Of a DNA stretch of 62,000 nucleotides, positions 10,985-23,240 are shown one piece after another (position 1 is the stretch's first letter; the number at the start of each line of letters is the position of its first letter). This stretch comes from Zygnema cylindricum (lineage: Eukaryota; Streptophyta; Zygnematophyceae; Zygnematales; Zygnemataceae), in assembly GCA_037447655.1 (NCBI GenBank), contig JBBHKE010002698.1, positions 1-62,000 of the forward strand, in the 5' to 3' direction. The position numbers and the translations under genes are program-made. Below the pieces are notes generated by a model that had not been told where the DNA came from, searched no databases, and worked only from the letters and a program-made list of their open reading frames with translations.

Positions 10985-12160
10985 TGAAAATCCGAGACCT
11001 CCATCGGCCCTCAGAGTTGGCAGATCCAAAAGAAGCTAATCTTGATAGTGCTGACTCCCACTTGATAAAAACTTAAATGATTGACCCCTTGAAAATTAGA
11101 ACCCCAATACAGTTTCACCCTTGAGAAATAACACTTTCTGTTTGCTTAGTTCCACCACAAAATGCAAAGTTAGAATATGAGATTTGGACACATTCACCCA
11201 ATTTGACTTTCCCTTAGAAATGCAACCACCCTGGCAGACAAAAACTACTACCGACTACACCTTTGTGTAGCATGGACTACCTTGAGTCCAGAGCAAAAAG
11301 AATCACTGAAAATGGTCAAGTAAATTGATAGTTATGGCTGGCCAAAGTTTGCCTTGTATACAAGAGCAACATAGAAGAGAGGGTCATATCTCTTCAATGT
11401 TTCTAAGTCCTAAGCCTCTCTAAAACTCTATCTTTTGACGTAAGGCACCAATAAAAAACTGTGTCGTACAGAAAGGTACAGGTGCCGGTGTACTTCCTAT
11501 ACGGACATTGTACAACATCGTGAAATCCTCGACTCTTGTCATATAGGGATTCGCTACTCTAATTTCCAGAGATGCTGCGATCCAATGCGATTGTTCCACG
11601 TGTCAGTGGATGAGGCGGTGACCAGAAAGCACCAAAATCATTTTCGGCGATCTTAACATCATTTTTGGCCGTCTGATCAAACCGGAATTCAATCTTAGCC
11701 GTAATAAATATTTGTGCTATATTTGTTTCACTTCTGAAACAAATTCGAGATACCTTTTTCAAAATGTTCCAAAAGCGGTACATTGTAAACTGTATCTTTG
11801 TCCTACGATTCCGTTAGATGACCTTATCTCTATGGTAATATTTAAATACTTATCACACCACATTAGTATAATCCTACATCTAGGCCGAACGGTTGAAGCA
11901 CCGGCTACCGGCTACCGAAAACTTTCTCAGTTGGTAGGTCGCGGGTTCAAACCATGGGCCTGTCAAGTAGCATTTTAGTAAAACTACCAACCTCCTACCT
12001 ACCTCCCTCTGGATAGCTAAGGCAGCCATGGCTCTATCTCCTTTATCCAGCCTTCAATGACTATAACAAGTGTGGGGACTTGGAGAATAGAGTTAGAGGC
12101 AAGCCGCCTTTGCTATTTTTCTATCCTAAAATAGACCTGGAAAATACACAAATATCAACA
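10985..12160 (-). repeat. Copia-2 3' LTR
   Basis: It starts TGAAAATCCGAGACC and ends ATATCAACA. It shares the G-box and GTAC block with other copia LTRs, but most of its sequence marks a separate subfamily, also represented by the solo LTR at 57860-59096. A tRNA-like patch (TCAGTTGGTAGGTCGCGGG followed by TTCAAACC) lies near 11928-11955. Confidence 0.9.
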
Positions 12161-12195
12161 CTCCCCTTATTTTCTAGTTTTATTTTCTTCTTAGC

Positions 12196-12657
12196 TCACA
12201 GAAAAAACAAAACCTCACCCCCCTTTTTTTTCTTTTTTCTAACAAAAAACGTTAAGTGAATACCCTTGTGTTTAAAGAAATGTATTAGATGAGCCAAAAT
12301 AAACTTTGCATCTTGTTTATCCAACATTTTATTTTTCAGGCTAATTTTTGTAAATCCGAGCAAAGATTTAATCAACCTCATCTCTTTTCCATCCACACTA
12401 AATCTGATTTCCCTCTTGCAATTCAAAAAGGCAGCCCCATCTCCAATCTGCAACACACACCTAGATGTTAACCCTTTTACAAGCACACCTTCGTAAATGC
12501 CATCACTCCCATTAGTGATGGTAAATCCATTAACCCCCAAGTTTATCATTAAATCAGGAGTCCCTACTAAGTTCCTCATAAAATCTACATCTTCCGAACT
12601 CATATTTTTATCCATGATAATTATTTCAATTTTTGAACTTACCTCACTCTCTCCCAT
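12196..12657 (-). pseudogene. Copia-2 RNase H-like remnant
   Basis: An open stretch of 153 codons aligns over most of its length with the end of RT and the RNase H of Copia-4: NLVGTPDLMINLG for YLVGTRDLWLHLG, SDGIYEG for SDASYGD, VLQIGDGA for VLYVGDGA, then the DKQDA and HFFKHKGIHL segments. The acidic residues D52, E92 and D113 fall where the three RNase H catalytic residues are expected, yet most surrounding residues differ. It lies in the same frame as the gag stretch, separated by 38 codons that hold one TAG, plus the TAA that ends gag. It is best read as the C-terminal end of a deleted gag-pol; activity is doubtful. Confidence 0.65.
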
Positions 12658-12771
12658 GGACTTCTTTCCACTATCACTTTCTATTTTTACTCCCTAAAAA
12701 TATTTCTCCTCCCCTAAACCTTTAATAAAATATTTCTCTTCTCCCTTATCCGTAAAAGCCCCCTCTAGATT

Positions 12772-14083
12772 TTATTCTCCCTTTTCATCGGAATCCGTTG
12801 AAGTCTCCCTTTCCAACCACTTTTGTGTTTCCAAAATATCTATGAAACTATCCTCAATATTTTGAACTCCCTCAAGTATCTCCTCTCTCTTTACTTCCCT
12901 TATACCTCCAAAAGCACACTGTTGCTTCAGTGAAATTTCTGTGTGCTTTTCTCTCTTCCCCATACTACCGATGCGGAGAAGCTCCAATATATCTTCATCC
13001 TCTTTCTCCTCATCCCTTTCTTCCTCCTCATCCACATTCCAACTTCTAAGTTCTTCCAAACAAGAGCATTCCTCCATATAATGACCCGGTTCCCTACAAA
13101 AGAAGCAAACCTTTTTTTTCAAAGCTCCCGTTTCTTTTCCTCTCCCTCTCTTTCTACCAAAGTTCCGATAAGGTATACCTTTGTCTTTCTTCCTCTTATC
13201 ACACTTCCACTCGTCACCACCGTTCCTCTCATCAAGCTTCCGCCAATCAACACAGTTCTTCTCATCACGCTTTCGCCAATCACCACCAGCTGTAAATGCA
13301 TTCACCCTGTCATTTCCCCAACGAGCCTCCAAAGTGCTATCCCTCACAAGAATTATTACCATGGTAAAGCTCGAAGTCCATGAGGAGCCATCCAATGCCT
13401 GCATACGACAAATGATGTTTTCTTACTCATCTGGTTGTTTCATGGGTAGTGTATTAATCTTCCTCAACTCAGATTCTACATATCCCGCACTAGCAAGATC
13501 AACAAATAACGAAGCAATATCATTGCAAAACTCTATCATGCTACCGCATTTATAAACATAGGCCTCTATTTCATGTTTTACTAATTGCTGCCTCTGAATA
13601 GTCTCACTCTTGTAAATCTGAACTAGAGCTTCCCATATCTCTGAAGACTTGGTTAAATTTATAATGTGATAGCTAAAGACTTAGAAAGGTTTCTAAGCAT
13701 GAGATGTTTTGCTATAATGTTTTTATACTCTCAAATTTTACCGTCTATTTCTACAGTTTTAGTTATAAACCCTACAACTGGAACCATAGTCGAGAGCCTA
13801 GCTCCCCTCACTATAGGTGTCATTTATCCTTCTCCCCTATTCCCCCTTCAACTTCTGTTGCATTTGAACTCTGGTTAGTTTTCTGGGCAGCCCCAGATGA
13901 TTCACCAAAGTGAGCTCCTCCAAAGCCCGGTGGCAGACACCTTAGTTCTCCCGAAACACTTCCCCAAAAGTGCTTCTCGAAAAGCAATCCCTCCAGCATA
14001 AATCACCAATAAGTGAAGCCTATTCCATCAAACATACGCACCCTAGATGGTGGGCCCATAACCTGAAACTCTGAGACTTCCAT
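12772..14083 (-). pseudogene. gag: Copia-2 gag (broken)
   Basis: Gag starts with the ATG inside the right LTR (minus strand, 14083) and reads MEVSEFQVMGPPSRV across the primer site. It is then interrupted by a stop about 30 codons in. The C-terminal 210 codons (13404-12772) are open and carry a zinc knuckle at residues 100-113 (CFFCREPGHYMEEC), preceded by repeats of a DWRKRDE-like motif and followed by an acidic tail. Gag would assemble the particle and bind RNA. Confidence 0.8.
14051..14063 (-). other. Copia-2 primer-binding site
   Basis: The minus strand reads GGTTATGGGCCCA directly after the 5' LTR, as in Copia-1, -3 and -4. It is also codons of gag. Confidence 0.85.
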
Positions 14084-15237
14084 TGACCCTCAAAGTAGAC
14101 AGATCTAAAAGAAGCTAATCTAAATAGATTCTACTCCCACTTGATATAAACCCAAATGACTAACCCATTGACAATCAGAACCCCAATACTGATTCACCCG
14201 TGAGAAATAACACTTTCTGTGTGCTCAGTTCCACCATAGAATGCAAAGTTAGAATATGAGATTTGGACACATTCACCCACTTTGACTTTCCCTTAGAAAT
14301 GCAGCCACCTTGGAAGACAAAAACTCTCACCGACTACACCCTTGTGTAGCATAGACTCCCCTGAGTCCGCAGCAAAAAGAATCACTGAAAATGGTCAATT
14401 AAATTGATTATTATGGCTGGCCAAAGTTTGCCTTTTATACAAGAGCACTGTGGGAGAGAGGGTCATATCTTTCAAATTTTCTAAGTCTTATGCCTCTCTA
14501 AAACTCTATCTTCTTTCGTACGGCACTAATAAAAAACTGTGTTGTACAGAAAGGTACAGGTGCCGATGTCCTTTCTGTACAGACATTGTACATCATCGTG
14601 AAATCGTCGACACATGTCATAAAGGGATTCGCTCCTGTAATCCCCAGAGATGCGGGATCCAATGCGGTTGTTCCAAGTGTCAGTGAATGTGGCGGTGATG
14701 TTAAACCGCCAAAATCGTATTCCGCGATCTTGGCATCATTCTTGGCCTTCTGATCAAACCGTAATTCAATCTTAGCCGTAATAAATATTCGTGCGATATT
14801 TGTTTCACGTTTGAAACAAATTCGAGATACCTTTTTCAAAATGTTCCAAACGCCGTACAATGTAAACTGTACCTCTGTCCTACGATTGCGTTAGATGACC
14901 TTATCTCTATGGTAATGTTTAAATACTTATCACACCACATTAGTATAATCCTACATCTAGGCCGAACAGTTGAAGCACCAGCTACCGGCTACCGGAAACT
15001 TTCTCAGATGGTAGGTCGCGGGTTCAAACCATGTGCCTGTCAAGTAGCATTTTGGTAAAACTACCAACCTCCTACCTACCTCCCTCCGGAGAGCTAAAGC
15101 ATCAATAACTTTATCTCCTTTATCCAGCCTTCAGTGACTATAACAAGTGTGAGGGCTTAGAGAAGAGAGTTAGAGGCAAGCCGCCTTTGCTATTTTTGTA
15201 TCCTTAAATAGACATAGAAAATACACAAATATCAACA
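14064..15237 (-). repeat. Copia-2 5' LTR
   Basis: This is the direct repeat of 10985-12160, ending ATATCAACA just before the second ATACA target copy. It carries scattered substitutions relative to its partner. Confidence 0.9.
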
Positions 15238-15242
15238 ATACA

Positions 15243-15631
15243 AAAATTAGTGTAGTTGTACAATAAGCGACAACATAGGATAAAGGCTAGATGACCGTGT
15301 AGGATTAGTTGCAAATTACTTCATGCGAATCCAACATTAGAGAGTTGTGGTTTTCTGGCAAAACTATATTTTCGGGATTTGTTGAACCTTTTTGTTTTTT
15401 TCAGTTATCATATCTCGGCCGCATATTTAGTACCAGTTAGTTGTTGAGTTAGGGTTTCTCGCTCTGGATCCTTAGTCTCTGGCTAGCTGTTGTCTATAAG
15501 CTTTGCTTATCTTGTTTTTTGTACCAAGACCTTACCTTATCTACCAGCGAAAGCCATCGTGCAAGGTTTCCCTCCAGATTGTTTTCTACGTAATGTGGTG
15601 GTTGAATTGCGTCTGTGGACTTGGTGTTTCT
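15243..15631 (+). repeat. Gypsy-A 5' LTR, second part
   Basis: This continues the LTR after Copia-2 (AAAATTAGTGTAG...), collinear with 38306-38694 and with the right LTR from about 60725. The end is set by the primer site that follows and by loss of similarity to the right LTR after TTGGTGTTT. Confidence 0.8.
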
Positions 15632-15643
15632 TGTTGTTAGAGC
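15632..15643 (+). other. Gypsy-A candidate primer-binding site
   Basis: TGTTGTTAGAGC matches 9 of 12 bases of the common plant LTR-element site TGGTATCAGAGC, complementary to the 3' end of tRNA-Met. The equivalent in Gypsy-B also scores 9 of 12 with partly different mismatches, as expected if both decayed from one site. So the gypsies seem to use conventional 3'-end priming, unlike the copia elements. Confidence 0.5.
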
Positions 15644-16723
15644 GATGACTTTGCAATCTAGCTCCAGTCCTGCCTGGCTTTGTGGGAATACTGGCTATCT
15701 CGGTTCCTTCGTCCAATTAAGGAAAGGTCCTTTGCTGTTGGTTGGACTCTTGCAGGGAATTTTAAAAGACTTCAGAACCTAGTGGCTACTGTCGCGAATA
15801 TTCCCGTGCAATAATTTGTTTCATTTCTAATTTTCGTTATTCCTTGTGTCAATTGTTTTCTTTCTGTCTAGTTACTATAATTTGTCTTTCTTTTTTAGTT
15901 GGCATTAATTGATTGTGTTGCTTTCTAGCCTAGTTTTTTTTTTTGGATTGCTTTAATCCGTTTTTATTACTCAATTTTTAGGGTTTCGTTGCTTGGTGGG
16001 CTTTGAGTTGAATATTTATGATATTATCTGTAAATCAAGTTTATTTTTCTCTTTCTGTCTAACTACCAGATTAACACACTCAGAAAACCTAGCAAACCTA
16101 AAAACTTATAAAAATTAATAATTTCATATTGAAAAAAAAAAAAAAAATGTTTGTATATTTCTAAAAATAAAATAAACTAGGTTGCACGAATTATCACATA
16201 AAATTAAAACTGCTTTAATAGTTGGGTAGAGCGTGACTTGAAGTTGATACGCGTACCCTAACAAGCGACTAACTACTTTGGCATAGAGCTGTGATGTGAT
16301 TAGAATAACTTGGAACTGGAGCATCATTGGGAGATATTTACAGTATCCTACTGGATGTTTTCGTTTTAGGTGAGTAACCAATCCTTGTGGGTGCAGGCGC
16401 GATATAGGGTATCAATCGTACTCGTTCAGAGGGTTAGAGATCTTACCGAAGGTTGCGTTTCTTTCACTTCGAGTAGGACATCATCTTTGCTTGGTCCTAA
16501 ATCTGACCATCATCGGTATTGATTTGCGGTTTCTTGCTTTATTAAAACTCGTCGTGTTGGCACTATCTGGTTTCTTGCTTTATTACATCTGGTCGTGTTG
16601 GCCCTGATTAGTTTCCTGCTTTATTACATCTGGCCGTCTTGGCCATGAATAGTTTCATGCTTATTAAATCTGGCCGCAAGTGGCCTTGCATAGGTGAAAT
16701 GAGCTTGCTTTGTGTGGCTTGAT
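15644..16723 (+). other. Gypsy-A leader, first part
   Basis: This non-coding leader lies between primer site and gag and is collinear with 38707-39810 in Gypsy-B. It is T-rich with a run of A at 16132-16146 and ends in tandem repeats. The terminal TTGAT (16719-16723) is the left target copy of Copia-3. No gene is seen. Confidence 0.75.
16529..16680 (+). repeat. About 40-base tandem repeats in the Gypsy-A leader
   Basis: Four units containing GTTTCTTGCTTTATTACATC and TGGTCGTGTTGGCCCTGA-like blocks start near 16529, 16569, 16610 and 16649. The equivalent tract in Gypsy-B has five units. Confidence 0.8.
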
Positions 16724-17635
16724 TCAAACTCTGAGACCTCTATGAGTCCTCAGAGTGGACAGCTTCAAAGAAGCCTTTAAGATAACCCTGACCCCTTTGT
16801 GTTTCAGCAAGAATAACTGCCACCTTGACAGACAATAACTCTAAACAACTTCACCCTTGTGAAGACAAGACTCCCCTAAGTCGATAGCAAAAAGAATCTC
16901 TGAATTTGCTCCCCTGAGCAGTAAGTTATGGAGGGTCAAAGTTGACCTTTTGTATAGAAGCTCTTTGGGAGAGTGGGTCCTATATCCTAATTTTTTCTAA
17001 GTCCTATCTATCTCACAGACTCTATCTACTGATGTACGGATCCAATCGATGTGGCTATGATCAAAAACCGCCGAAATTCTCTTCCGCGATCACGACGTTT
17101 AACTTCGGCCGTCCGATTAAATTCACATTTAATCGTATCCGTAATAAATACATGCGCGGTATTCGTTTCAGTAAAGAAATTAATGCACGGTATTGGTTTC
17201 TTATCCGTACCGTAATCCGTACTTTTACATTTACTGGATCTATGTCTCCCGTAAAACTATTTTAGTTAAATGAACTATCCTACGTATAAATGTTTAAATA
17301 ATTATCAATCTCTGTAATACGTAACACTATCTCTAGATTTAACGGTTAAAGCTACCGGCTACCGACTACTTACCGGCAGGAAGGTTCCAGGATTAAATCC
17401 TGGAGGCGACACATATATTTTAGTTAACTTATTTTTAATTGAAAAAAAACTAATGTTTATATCCCGTAAACCTCTAGATAGCCTAGGTAGCCATGGCTCT
17501 AACTTCCTCTCAAACTTCTCAGTGACTGCGACAAGTTTGAGAGTTGGAGAGAGAAGTTAGAGGTAGACTGCCTCGGCTTCTCTCTTATTTCTTTTCAGAC
17601 CTAGAAAATACTTTAAAAGACCCTTAATTTCTACA
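16724..17635 (-). repeat. Copia-3 3' LTR with internal deletion
   Basis: It is collinear with 21976-23103 except that the sequence from about 22345 to 22515 of the partner (GTAC block, G-box) is missing at about 17045. The first two bases are TC, a decayed TG. Confidence 0.9.
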
Positions 17636-17647
17636 CTCCCCTTATTT

Positions 17648-19200
17648 TCTAGTCAATCTTTAATTTCAGACCACACTTTCCCTGCAGAAAATTAGCTTAG
17701 GGGAAGGCACAGGTTTGGTCATCATATCTGCTACCATCTCACTATCTGGTCGATATTCTAAACTTATTATTTTGTTTTCTACTTTTTCTCTAACAAAGCT
17801 GAGTCTAATGTCCATGTGTTTGGCTTTAAAATGATGTTTAGGATTGGCAGAAATAGCGATTGCTGCATGATTACCACAAAATATTTTCTTCACACCTCTC
17901 TTAAGGTGACCAAGCTCACCAAGCAAAGACTTGACCCACATCAATTCTTTTACAGCAGAGCAAGAGGCCATATACTCAGCCTCCATGGTGGACTGAGAAA
18001 TAACTTTTTGCTGTTTGCTACTCCAACAGCAAGCCCCATCACCCACATATAATACATATCCAGAAGTGCATCTCCTCATCGGAGCATCACCATAACTGGC
18101 ATCACTCCAAGTAGTGATGTCAATATTCTCCCCACCCAAATGCAACCATAGATCCCTAGTTCCTATGAAAAATCTAAGGACTCTCTTAGCTACCTCCCAA
18201 TCCCTCTTAGTGGGAGCATTTAGACTTCTACTCAGCACTCCTACAGATGCAACTAAATCCGGCCGGGTACAATTCATAAAATAGATTAGACTTCCCACTA
18301 CTTGCCTGTAAGGAATAGTCTGCATGAACTTTTGTTCTTCAAGAGATAATTCTTCATCTATGACTATGAACCCTTCTTCCTCACTCCCCTCACTTCCCTT
18401 TTTCAACTCCATTGGAGTTGTACAACTATTAGCTTTATCCATTTGAATTTTTTCAAGCATGTTCCTTATTGCTTCCTTTTGAGTCAATCTTATAATTTTT
18501 CTTTTTCGGTCTCTCTCTACTTGAATTCCCAAAATATATTTTGCTTCTCCCATATCCTTCATTTCAAATCTCCCCTTAAGATCGATTCTCAGTTTATTCA
18601 TTTTTTCCATTGATTTACTTAAAACAAGCAAATCATCAACATAAATTGTAATAAATATCAAACCTTCCTCATCTTTGAAAACATAGATTGAGTGATCTAA
18701 GCTGATCCAGATATATCATAGACCGGTAAGAAACTCATCAAGCTTCTTATTCCATTGTCGAGGCGCTTGTTTCAAACCATAAAGAGATTTAATCAGCCGG
18801 CATACCTTACTCTCCTCTCTATCCTCCACAAACCCTTCGGGTTGTCGCATGAACATCTCCTCTTCCAATTCTCCATGCAAAAAGGTTGTTTTGATGTCCA
18901 TCTGGTGCACTTCCATGTCTTCCGCTGCTGCTTGGCTGAGAAGTATGCGGACAGAGGGAAATCTGACCACCATAGCAAAGGTTGCCTCGTAGTCAATTCC
19001 CTCCTTTTGTGTAAATCCCTTTGCCACTAATCAGGCCTTGTAGCTCTCGATTGTGTTATCTGGGTTCAGTTTTAATTTAAAAATCCACTTACAACCGATT
19101 GGTTTTCGGCTAGGTGGACAATCCACCAGCTCCCAAGTATCGACTGCCATAATTGAGGCCATCTCCTCATTGATGGCTGTCTTCCACCGATTTCTTTCTC
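17648..19200 (-). pseudogene. pol: Copia-3 reverse transcriptase-RNase H (broken)
   Basis: An open stretch of 331 codons (18661-17666) holds the second half of RT and RNase H: IYVDDLLVLSK with the catalytic YVDD, GSLIYFMNCTRPDL, TWSDASYG and EAEYM. The third RNase H aspartate is lost (FCGNHAAIA in place of FCDNQAAIA). The first half of RT (19030-18716) is in another frame and includes SLYGLKQAPRQWN; between them a nonsense or frameshift lesion lies near 18700. It would copy element RNA into DNA and remove the RNA strand. Confidence 0.88.
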
Positions 19201-21995
19201 GACAAGTCATCGTTTCTCCATCAGTTTGAGGTTCATCTTGATGAGATAGTTTAGTTACCTTGTTATTAACCTGTTTTTCTTGCAGTCTTTTGCTACTTCT
19301 CCTTCCCCCCTCAAAATCTGAGGCCGGAATAGATGGTTCTCGTGGATTATTTTGAACAAACTCGGCTTCTCCCCTATCCCTTGATTCCGAATCAATTTCC
19401 ACCTTGTCTTCCGCTTCGGGTAGAGTTGTCACTGGAGTTTCCACAGCCGAGTCCTTTTCGGTCTGATTTGTACCTGCAAGAATGTCATCTTGTCTAAAAC
19501 CTGGATAGTTAGGAAGCTCAAAGTCATCGGAATTTTTTGACTCAAATCTGATTTTTACTGACTTTGTATATTTCAAGGGATCCACAGACATTCCTTCATC
19601 CATAACTACTAGATGCTTTACTAAGATTATATCTTGCCTTTTTCGATCATAAACTATATATCCTTTAACATCCTCATCATATCCTAATAAGTATTCCGGT
19701 TTTCCTTTAAGATCTTGCTTCTAATTAGACTGATCTGTATCTAGATTGAAAACTTGACTGCCGAAAACCATTAAGTGAGATATATCTGGTTTCCGAACTG
19801 TCCATCTCTCATAAGGTGTTTGATCTTTTATAACTGAAGTAAGAACTCTATTTTTGAGGTAATTAGCACAGTTCATTGCTTCTGCCCATAACCTTTCTTA
19901 TCTTCTTATCTGATTACATACTTTTAGCACTATCACTTAGTGTTCTATTTAACCTTTCAGCTACCCCATTCTATTCTGGTTTTTTTGGAACTATCTTTGG
20001 TGTTGGACCCCATCTACCCTCAGAAAATCCGCAAACAGGTTAGAAGTATACTCTCCACCATTGTCACTCCTTATTCTCTTGATTGAAGTTTCATGGAGTT
20101 TTTCGCTCCATGCTTTATATTGTCTAAAACAATCCTGAGCTTTGGACTTAATTTTCAAAAAATACACTCGGGAATACCAAGACCAATCATCAGTGATAGA
20201 CATCATAAATCTCTTCCCCCCGGGTGAGGGCACTCTAACCGGTCCCCAAATATCTGTTTGTACTAGATCTAGAATTTTTTCTCCCTTATAGGAGGCTGTT
20301 TTAGGAAAGGGTAATCAGTGTGTTTTATCTTGAGCACATCCACTACAATCACTTATATCATCACTCTCACTGAACTTAATCCCTTCCACCACTCCCATCT
20401 TTTTCATCTCTCTTAACTTTTCTAGATTCACATGCCCAAGCCTCTTATGCCACATCATAATATCATGAACACCAGCATAATAAAACATCTTCATTTCATT
20501 ACTTAAAACCAGCCTAAACATCCCATGGCTACCTTTCTCAGCAATGAAATAGACATCCTCCTCAAAACTAGCAATACAGACTCATTCCCTAGTGCTAGTA
20601 AAAAACCCTTATCATCTAATACGGATGTAAAGATGAGGTTTTTGTTCAACTCCGAAATAAACAATATATTCGAGAATGTTACGATAGATGTCTTTCCTTC
20701 TACTAACACTTTCAAATCTAACGATCCTACCAGAGTAGTGGTGACTATCCTCCCATCCCCGTACTTTATCTCTACGGTGGGAAAATTTCTTATCTTAGTG
20801 AACAGGTGTCTATCCTTACACATGGACATGGAGGCACCTGAATCTACAATCCAACCTCCTTCACCTTTCAATCCACCGTAAGCACATTTGTGCCTTCGTG
20901 GAATTTCGACCTCGTTTTTCGCCTCCAACTCCTCATCTAAAAAGAGGCTCACTCATCCTCAAATTCCGCCTCATGTACCTGTGTCACAAGGGCCTTTTTC
21001 TTTCCTCTCGGGGTATCACAGGTCTGCCCCTCCTTTAACCGAAGCTCGGTTAGCTTAGTGCACTCTGCCATATAGTGCCCAGGTTTCTTACAAAAATGAC
21101 ATAAACCTTTGGGAGCCTTTGGTCCGAACTCGTAGGTCTAATATTTTTGCTCCCTCCCCCCATAGTTTCGATCGGTTTCCAGGAATCCTTGTTCCTCCAA
21201 TCGGTTGCAGTTGCCAAGACTTGGCCACTCCTTCCTCCCCTTCGAATCTCAATCGTATTTTCCCGAACGAGAATCATCCCTACCACTGAGTTCCATATCC
21301 ACCTTGAGTCCAGCAAGTCTAACATTCGGTTGACTATGTTGTCGAACTCATCGGGTAACTTCATCAGTAAACAGTTAACCTTTCTTTTTCAATAAAATCT
21401 TTTCCAGCACTCTCTAGCTCCATGAAGAGTGTAGCAAGCTCATTGCAAAAATCCAACATTTTCCCCCTTTTTTATACATCTCGTTAACTTTTTGATTAAC
21501 CAACTGTTGTTTTTAAATCGTACCACTTCGGTACATCTCTATGAGAGCCATCCAAAAATCGGATGCCCTTTCTACGTGTAAATGAGGACATGCAAGTCCT
21601 TGAGTGAGATAGTGTAGGATGAAGTGCTTTGCCACCATATTGTTGAAGTCTTAGGCTTCAGTATCATTCTCCTTGTTCCTCGGATTAGGTGACATGAATG
21701 GCGAACCTGTTGCTATTGGTGTGGTCGCCTCCTTCTCCTTTCCTTTGTCCACCATCTCTCCTTCTTTTGTTTCCTCCGTTGAAGGTGGATTATCTTTCCT
21801 GGTGAATCTGCTTCCTCCAAACCCTAGAGGAATTCCAAGACTTGGTGGACGCCTCAACCGTCCACTCACTATCCCCCAAAACCTTTTTTCGCATAGAGCT
21901 TCTATCATCATACTTTCCCAGTATATGAAGCCATTTCCATTAAAGATTGGTACCCTAGAGTGTGGGCCCATAACCTGAAACTCTGAGGCCTCCAT
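19201..21995 (-). pseudogene. gag-pol: Copia-3 gag-protease-integrase (broken)
   Basis: Gag starts at the ATG at 21995 inside the right LTR (MEASEFQVMGP) and decays near 21650. The zinc knuckle region near 21080 is partly destroyed by a frameshift. Protease keeps DSGAS (ORF 20952-20503, WIVDSGASMSMC). Integrase has an intact HHCC module (HKRLGHVNLEKL, CSGCAQDK, near 20450-20320) and the second catalytic D in RSDNGGEY (near 20060). A charged linker fills 19603-19031. Several stops and frameshifts separate these parts. Confidence 0.85.
21963..21975 (-). other. Copia-3 primer-binding site
   Basis: The minus strand reads GGTTATGGGCCCA, adjacent to the 5' LTR and read through in frame by gag. Confidence 0.85.
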
Positions 21996-23103
21996 GAGTC
22001 CTTAGAGTGGATAGCTTCCAAGAAGCCTCTAGGATAACCCTGACCCCTTTGTGTTTCAGCAAAATTAATGCCATCCTGATAGACAATAACTTTGACCAAC
22101 TTCACCTCGTGAAGGCAAGACTCCCCTAGGTCGATAGCAAAAAGAATCTCTGAATTTACGTCACCCTTGTGAATGCAAGACTCCCCTCAGTCGATTGCAA
22201 AAAGAATCTCTGAATTTGCTCCCCTGAGCAGTAAGTTATGGAGGGTCAAAATTGACCTTTTGTATAGAAGCTCTCTGGGAGAGAGGGTCCTATCTCCTAA
22301 TTTTTTCTAAGTCCTATCTATCTCACAGACTCTATCTACTGATGTACGGAGCCAATCAGATTACTCTTTTGTACGTAAAAGTACAACTGCCGATGTGTTT
22401 TCTGTACGAACATTGTACGACTTGGCCTAAATGTCGACATGTGGTATATTTCCGGATTTGCTCCCTTAATCCTCGGAGATGCCGCGATCCAATGCCATTC
22501 CGCCACGTGTCATCCGATGTGGCTATGATCAAAAACCCCCGAAATTCTCTTCCACATTCTCGACGTTTAATTTTGGCCGTCCGATTAAATTCACATTTAA
22601 TCATAGCCGTAATAAATACATGCGCGGTATTCGTTTCGGTAAAGAAATAAATGCGCGGTATTGGTTTCTTATCCGTACCGTAATCCGTACTTTTACATTT
22701 ATTAGATCTATTTCTCCCGTAAAACTATTTTAGTTAAATGAAGAATCCTACGTATAAATGTTTAATTAGTTATCAATCCCTATAATACGTAACACTATCT
22801 CTAGACTTAACGGTTAGAGCTACCGGCTACCGACTACTTACCGGCCGGCAGGTTCCAGGATCAAATCTTGGAGGCGACACATATATTTTAGTAAACTTTT
22901 TCTTAATTATATATAAACTAATATTTATATCCTGTAAACCTCTGGATAGCCTAGGTAGCCATGGCTCTAGCTTCCTCTCCAACTTCTTAGTGACTGCGAC
23001 AAGTTTGAGAGTTAAAGAGAGAAGTTAGAGGTAGACTGCCTCGGCTTCTTTCTTATTTCTTTTCAGACCTAGAAAATACTTTAAAAGACCATTAATTTCT
23101 ACA
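21976..23103 (-). repeat. Copia-3 5' LTR
   Basis: TGAAACTCTGAGGCC to TTTCTACA. It contains the gag ATG (minus strand, 21995), a tandem duplication near 22140-22210, the G-box CCACGTGTCA near 22503 and a T-arm-like motif near 22855. Confidence 0.9.
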
Positions 23104-23240
23104 TTGATGTGAGTGGAATTCTAAAAGATAGTATACGAGTATACTAACGTTGGTGATACATGATAGACCAAACAGTTTAGCGTTTCTAGTTTGTGGTTAT
23201 TGGCATTCTCTTTGTGTGTTCTACATTTAGCTGCATTCCG

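Larger units (their letters stand above)
10985..15237 (-). mobile_element. Copia-2, internally deleted non-autonomous copia element
   Basis: LTRs at 10985-12160 and 14064-15237 (about 1175 bases each; TG...CA) flank only 1903 internal bases. The 5-base target duplication ATACA is perfect (10980-10984 and 15238-15242). The interior keeps gag and an RNase H-like segment on the minus strand; protease, integrase and RT are missing. A purine tract (AAAATAAGGGGAG) abuts the left LTR and the half-tRNA primer site lies at 14051-14063, so the signals needed for mobilisation by a helper element are present. It inserted into the 5' LTR of Gypsy-A. Confidence 0.92.
16724..23103 (-). mobile_element. Copia-3, full-length degenerate copia element
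   Basis: LTRs at 16724-17635 (912 bases) and 21976-23103 (1128 bases) flank 4340 internal bases with gag-pol on the minus strand. A perfect TTGAT target duplication (16719-16723 and 23104-23108) marks insertion into the Gypsy-A leader. The left LTR begins TC instead of TG and lacks a block of about 160 bases including the G-box; the right LTR has a tandem duplication of about 65 bases near 22140-22210. A purine tract abuts the left LTR, and the half-tRNA primer site is at 21963-21975. Confidence 0.93.
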
